Assembly: GCA_964618565.1 (NCBI GenBank) | Contig: CAZUBA010000027.1 | Span: 1 to 28,701, forward strand | Direction of reading: 5' to 3' | Origin: STC-113 sp964618565 | GTDB lineage: Bacteria > Patescibacteriota > Gracilibacteria > BD1-5 > UBA2023 | Length of the DNA stretch: 28,701 nucleotides | Shown here: piece by piece, positions 26,005-28,701 of the stretch | Layout: the number at the start of each line of letters is the position of its first letter | Position numbering within the stretch: the stretch's first letter is position 1 | Program-made: the position numbers and the translations under genes | Notes under the pieces: model-generated | What the model was told of the DNA's origin: nothing | Databases searched by the model: none | The model's input: only the letters and a program-made list of their open reading frames with translations

Positions 26005-27798
26005 TTAAGGCGCATATTCTTCAATTGAATTTTGAGATGTACCTGAATTTCATCAAATCACATAAAATTTATTATTTACAATTGTTCATCAATATATTGC
26101 ATATCTTGGAATATTCATTGATGTCTTATTTATCCAAGTGTCAGTAGTTGGATTGTAAACCTCTAGATTCGATAAAGCCGAGGTTCAATCATATCCTCAA
26201 GCTGTGTAAATAAGGTTATTGTAAAGAAATAAAGCAGATTGATATTTTGAGTAACTTGCGGAAGCCTTTGTGGTGTCCCATGTATTTGTTGTTATATCAA
26301 AGATATCTAATTTTTTTAATAATCAAGAAGAAGCGGCTCATCATATAACATATATTTTGTTACCTATTGTAACAGCATTAGAAGAATGTCGTGCTGTTGG
26401 TAATGTAATTCATAAATCAGTCCATACATCAGTTGCCGGATCATAAACTTCTACTGAATTAGCCCAACTATTGGAAGGTGCCTTGAGTCATCAGAACACA
26501 TAAATCTTATTATTGGCAATTGCTACTGCAAAGGCCCATCTAGGAGTTGTCATAGAAGCTTTTGCTGTCCAGATGTTTGTTGCCGGATCATAAACTTCAA
26601 TAGGAGCAATTACAACATTATTTCAGCTGCATCATCAAATATTATATATTTTTCCATTTAAAGTTATCAATCATCCGCTTAATCTACTATTTAGAGTTGG
26701 TGCTTTTGCGATAATTGTCTTACTAATTGGATCATATTCATCAAAATTTTTACTACCGTAGACAACTCCTGCTATAACTCATCAGGCAATATAAAGCTTA
26801 TTATTCAATGTTGTTGCAGTATAACTTTCTCTTGTTTGAGTCATTGTATATACTCAAGTCCATGAATTTGCAAAATTTGGCGCAGGAACTGCAACAGCAG
26901 TCGAACTGGAAATTATCAGATTCACTCCAGAACTCGTAAGTGTAATTCATAAAACGCCCTTAGCAAAACCTGCTCAGAAATCAGCAAGTCAAGTTCATGT
27001 TGCATTTATAATCTGTTGTACTTGAGCGGTAGTGATATTGGAGCCTGAATATGCACTCTTGATAGTGAGGATTATATTTGAGGCATCAGTCTCGGATAAT
27101 GTGCTTCAGCTGGCTGTGTATATTAAAGCCGGATTATATGAGGCATAGGTATTTGCTCAAGGCAATAAGATCCTTCCAGAACTGAAAGAAGAATCATAAA
27201 CCATTGTGTTAAGTTTCGCAGGATTGGTTGAGAAGAGGGTGGGGACTGGGATATAGAATGAATTCGATCATGACTGCACCTTAAGCATAAGTCAATTATA
27301 GTTTCCAGCTATATATGAAAAGGCTCAGGTTCAACCCAGAGCAAAGCTCTTTGAAGCTCAGAAAGGATTCAATATATCATTTGAGAATGAGATGGGATTC
27401 TCCAGGTTTATGGCTATCTGATATTCTCTCTTTGTTCAAGCTAGGGAATAATCATATTCATCAGAAGTCAGAGGATCCGTAACCTTTTTCGATAATGTCC
27501 TATTTATTGTTCTGAATGCTGAATCTCAGATCTTTCATTGAGACCAAGCTGTCCCTCAGGAATATGTCACAGAAACCACACTGTCGGGCGTAGGATATTT
27601 TCCGGCATTCGTATTATACACCTCTATTCATTTCTTGATGGATGAGATATCAGAAAGCCTTGTTGAATCTCTGGCAGAAGAAGACTGAGAAGAGAAAGAA
27701 AGGAATGCAATGGTTGCAAGTATGGCTAGTATCACTATTACTACTATCAGTTCTACAAGAGTGAAGGCATAGTTGGGTTTGTTTTTTGTATGTAGCAT
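26005..27798 (-). CDS. Type IV pilin-like protein with a C-terminal Kelch beta-propeller
   Basis: This is a 597-residue protein. The leader MLHTKNKPNYA is followed by FTLVELIVVIVILAILATIA from residue 12, the prepilin signal; the -1 residue is Ala here. The stalk then reads FLSFSSQSSSARDSTRLSDI, nearly the same as in the 4763-5884 pilin. A middle region (about 100-320) is Ser/Thr/Gly-rich. From about 323 come six Kelch repeats with the GG and Y...W pattern (NKLYIAGG, GKIYNIGG, NKIYVFGG, NKIYVIGG, NLIYTAGG, NKFYVIGG; IEVYDPATNIW and VEVYDPATDVW). Six repeats suit a closed six-bladed propeller exposed on the cell surface. Many of the GG pairs are TGA-TGA. A binding role is inferred; no catalytic residues are seen. 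Confidence 0.93.
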
Positions 27799-27847
27799 TT
27801 ATTTAAATTAAGGAATAAATTATCCAGAAAGATAACATATTTAAAAT

Positions 27848-27879
27848 AATAATCAAATTTATTGATAAATTTGATTATT
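27848..27879 (-). terminator. Terminator of the FISUMP gene
   Basis: AATAATCAAATTTA (27848-27861) pairs with TAAATTTGATTATT (27866-27879), loop TTGA. On the minus strand it follows the stop of the FISUMP gene and precedes the Kelch pilin gene. TTGATT and TATCTT in the same stretch could form the Kelch pilin promoter. Confidence 0.6.
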
Positions 27880-27928
27880 TTAAAATCATGCAGATATTCC
27901 TCCTTGGATAATAAACGTTAAATACAAT

Positions 27929-28701
27929 TTAATTCCTTAAGCATCTTACAGAGAAGGCGTATGTTTTTTCGCCTATATATCGTGATATTCCTAGATAATT
28001 CCAGTGCATTGTTCTATAATAAGCCGTGGTGCCGCTAGAAGTGCTTTGCCAGATATTGGCGTCTTTTCAGCGATTGCGGAAAGTAAAACCATCAGTATCG
28101 CGATATCCTCAGATTGGGAATTTTAAAGCTTTAGCAAGATTATCATTGGATGTTCTTAAAGTGCTTCATGACCATCATAATCAATCGCATTTCCATCAAT
28201 CGGCAGCATTACGACAATTGATTCACCCATTCAGATTAGTTTCCATCTCTTCAAATTCATTATCACTAGGCAGATGCCATCAAGTAGGACATGCATTATT
28301 GACTTGAGTTGCTTGTGACCAAGTATAAAATTTTCACCATACATTATCTGTAGCTCATGCCACTCATGAGGCTCCTGACCAAGTCTTTTCATTTGAACTG
28401 CTCGCCATGGAAATGTCTCATACAATGCAGTTCGTTAAGGTGGATGTTCAATTGTAACTGTAACAAGATGCGACAGTCCCGGTACTTCAGTCTTCCTTAT
28501 ATCACCATTCAGATCAGTCTCAAAGAGTGGAATTGCACCCAGCCCAAGTCTGATTTCAGATCATAACATTATATAAATCGCATCAAGGGAATTTTTCTCA
28601 TCAAGTCCTCATTGTGCTTTTTACTATATATAGAGAATCTCAAGTTCAAGTAGCATTTTCTTTATTGGTGAACTGTGCAACAAAACTTCAAGTTGTAGTT
28701 A
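27929..28701 (-). CDS. FISUMP-domain surface protein (N-terminus beyond the window)
   Basis: The last 257 residues are open to the window edge and end at TAA 27929-27931. The region matches the Fibrobacter succinogenes major paralogous (FISUMP) domain: NVMIGNQTWAGCN at about residue 46, ACPTGWHLPSDNEFEEMETN, LAKALKFPIGGYRDTDG, IWQSTSSGTTAYYRTMH and the terminal YAFSVRCLRN. Several Cys (GCNS, ASCY, TNCI, NACP, INCRN, KCDG) could form disulphides. FISUMP domains are surface or secreted modules of unknown ligand. By analogy with the two pilins in this window it may have a pilin-type N-terminus outside the window; that is inference. Confidence 0.88.

Noticed and set aside
1..28701. CGA/CGG reassigned to tryptophan
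   Set aside because: The few CGA and CGG codons fall at positions where arginine is conserved or usual (GMRFHS, FIRK, WIENRLEKL, TARHSS), and TGG is used normally for Trp.

Overview
The window is a low-GC, gene-dense chromosomal segment from a Candidate Phyla Radiation bacterium that reads UGA as glycine (translation table 25), so either Gracilibacteria or Absconditabacteria (SR1). Two independent lines show this. A tRNA-Gly with anticodon UCA is encoded at 4621-4699. Almost every gene is also broken by in-frame TGA under the standard code, yet reads through with glycine at conserved Gly positions: the P-loops of PilT and of the VirD4/HerA-like ATPase, the helix-hairpin-helix of RuvA, and the -1 glycine of a prepilin cleavage site. 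All coding calls below use TGA = Gly, with stops TAA and TAG.

Layout. Positions 1-1874 hold the tail of a gene, a possible small broken ORF, and two tandem paralogues of unknown function that share a 263-bp identical block. Positions 1875-3820 are an accessory-looking stretch: three copies of a structured non-coding repeat whose outer end copies the 3' end of the neighbouring tRNA-Arg, each followed by a terminator-like hairpin. A winged-helix/phosphoribosyltransferase gene with a perfect palindrome at its promoter lies between copies 1 and 2. tRNA-Arg(GCG), a small basic protein, tRNA-Gly(GCC) and tRNA-Gly(UCA) follow on the minus strand to 4699.

Positions 4763-12603 are minus-strand genes: a type IV pilin with a fibrinogen-like C-terminus, a possible cysteine acyltransferase/transglutaminase-like protein, a two-helix membrane protein, an aminoglycoside-phosphotransferase-like kinase, a VirD4/HerA-like ATPase, a cyclic-nucleotide-binding protein and PilT. 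Positions 12727-19069 are plus-strand housekeeping genes: a YtxH-like coiled-coil protein, GrpE, YidD, a PNPOx-like protein, a CMP/dCMP-type deaminase, RuvA, a uracil-DNA-glycosylase-like protein, a polysaccharide pyruvyl transferase, a repeat/thioredoxin-like protein, a small membrane protein and a YgjP-like metallopeptidase. A minus-strand glycosyltransferase (19056-20186) diverges from an 821-residue protein of unknown function (20308-22773).

The right part (22729-25897) is a tightly packed minus-strand operon: galU, a coiled-coil protein, an EamA-like transporter and TlyA. It is interrupted by a 100-N gap that looks like a scaffolding artefact, because both sides carry the same 55 bp. The window ends with a second pilin carrying a Kelch propeller (26005-27798) and a truncated FISUMP-domain protein (27929 to the edge).

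The biological theme is an episymbiont-like surface: one conserved pilin stalk carries different C-terminal heads, with a PilT motor, envelope-sugar enzymes and a coupling-type ATPase nearby. The least explained element is the array of structured repeats with tRNA-like 3' ends around the wHTH-PRTase gene.
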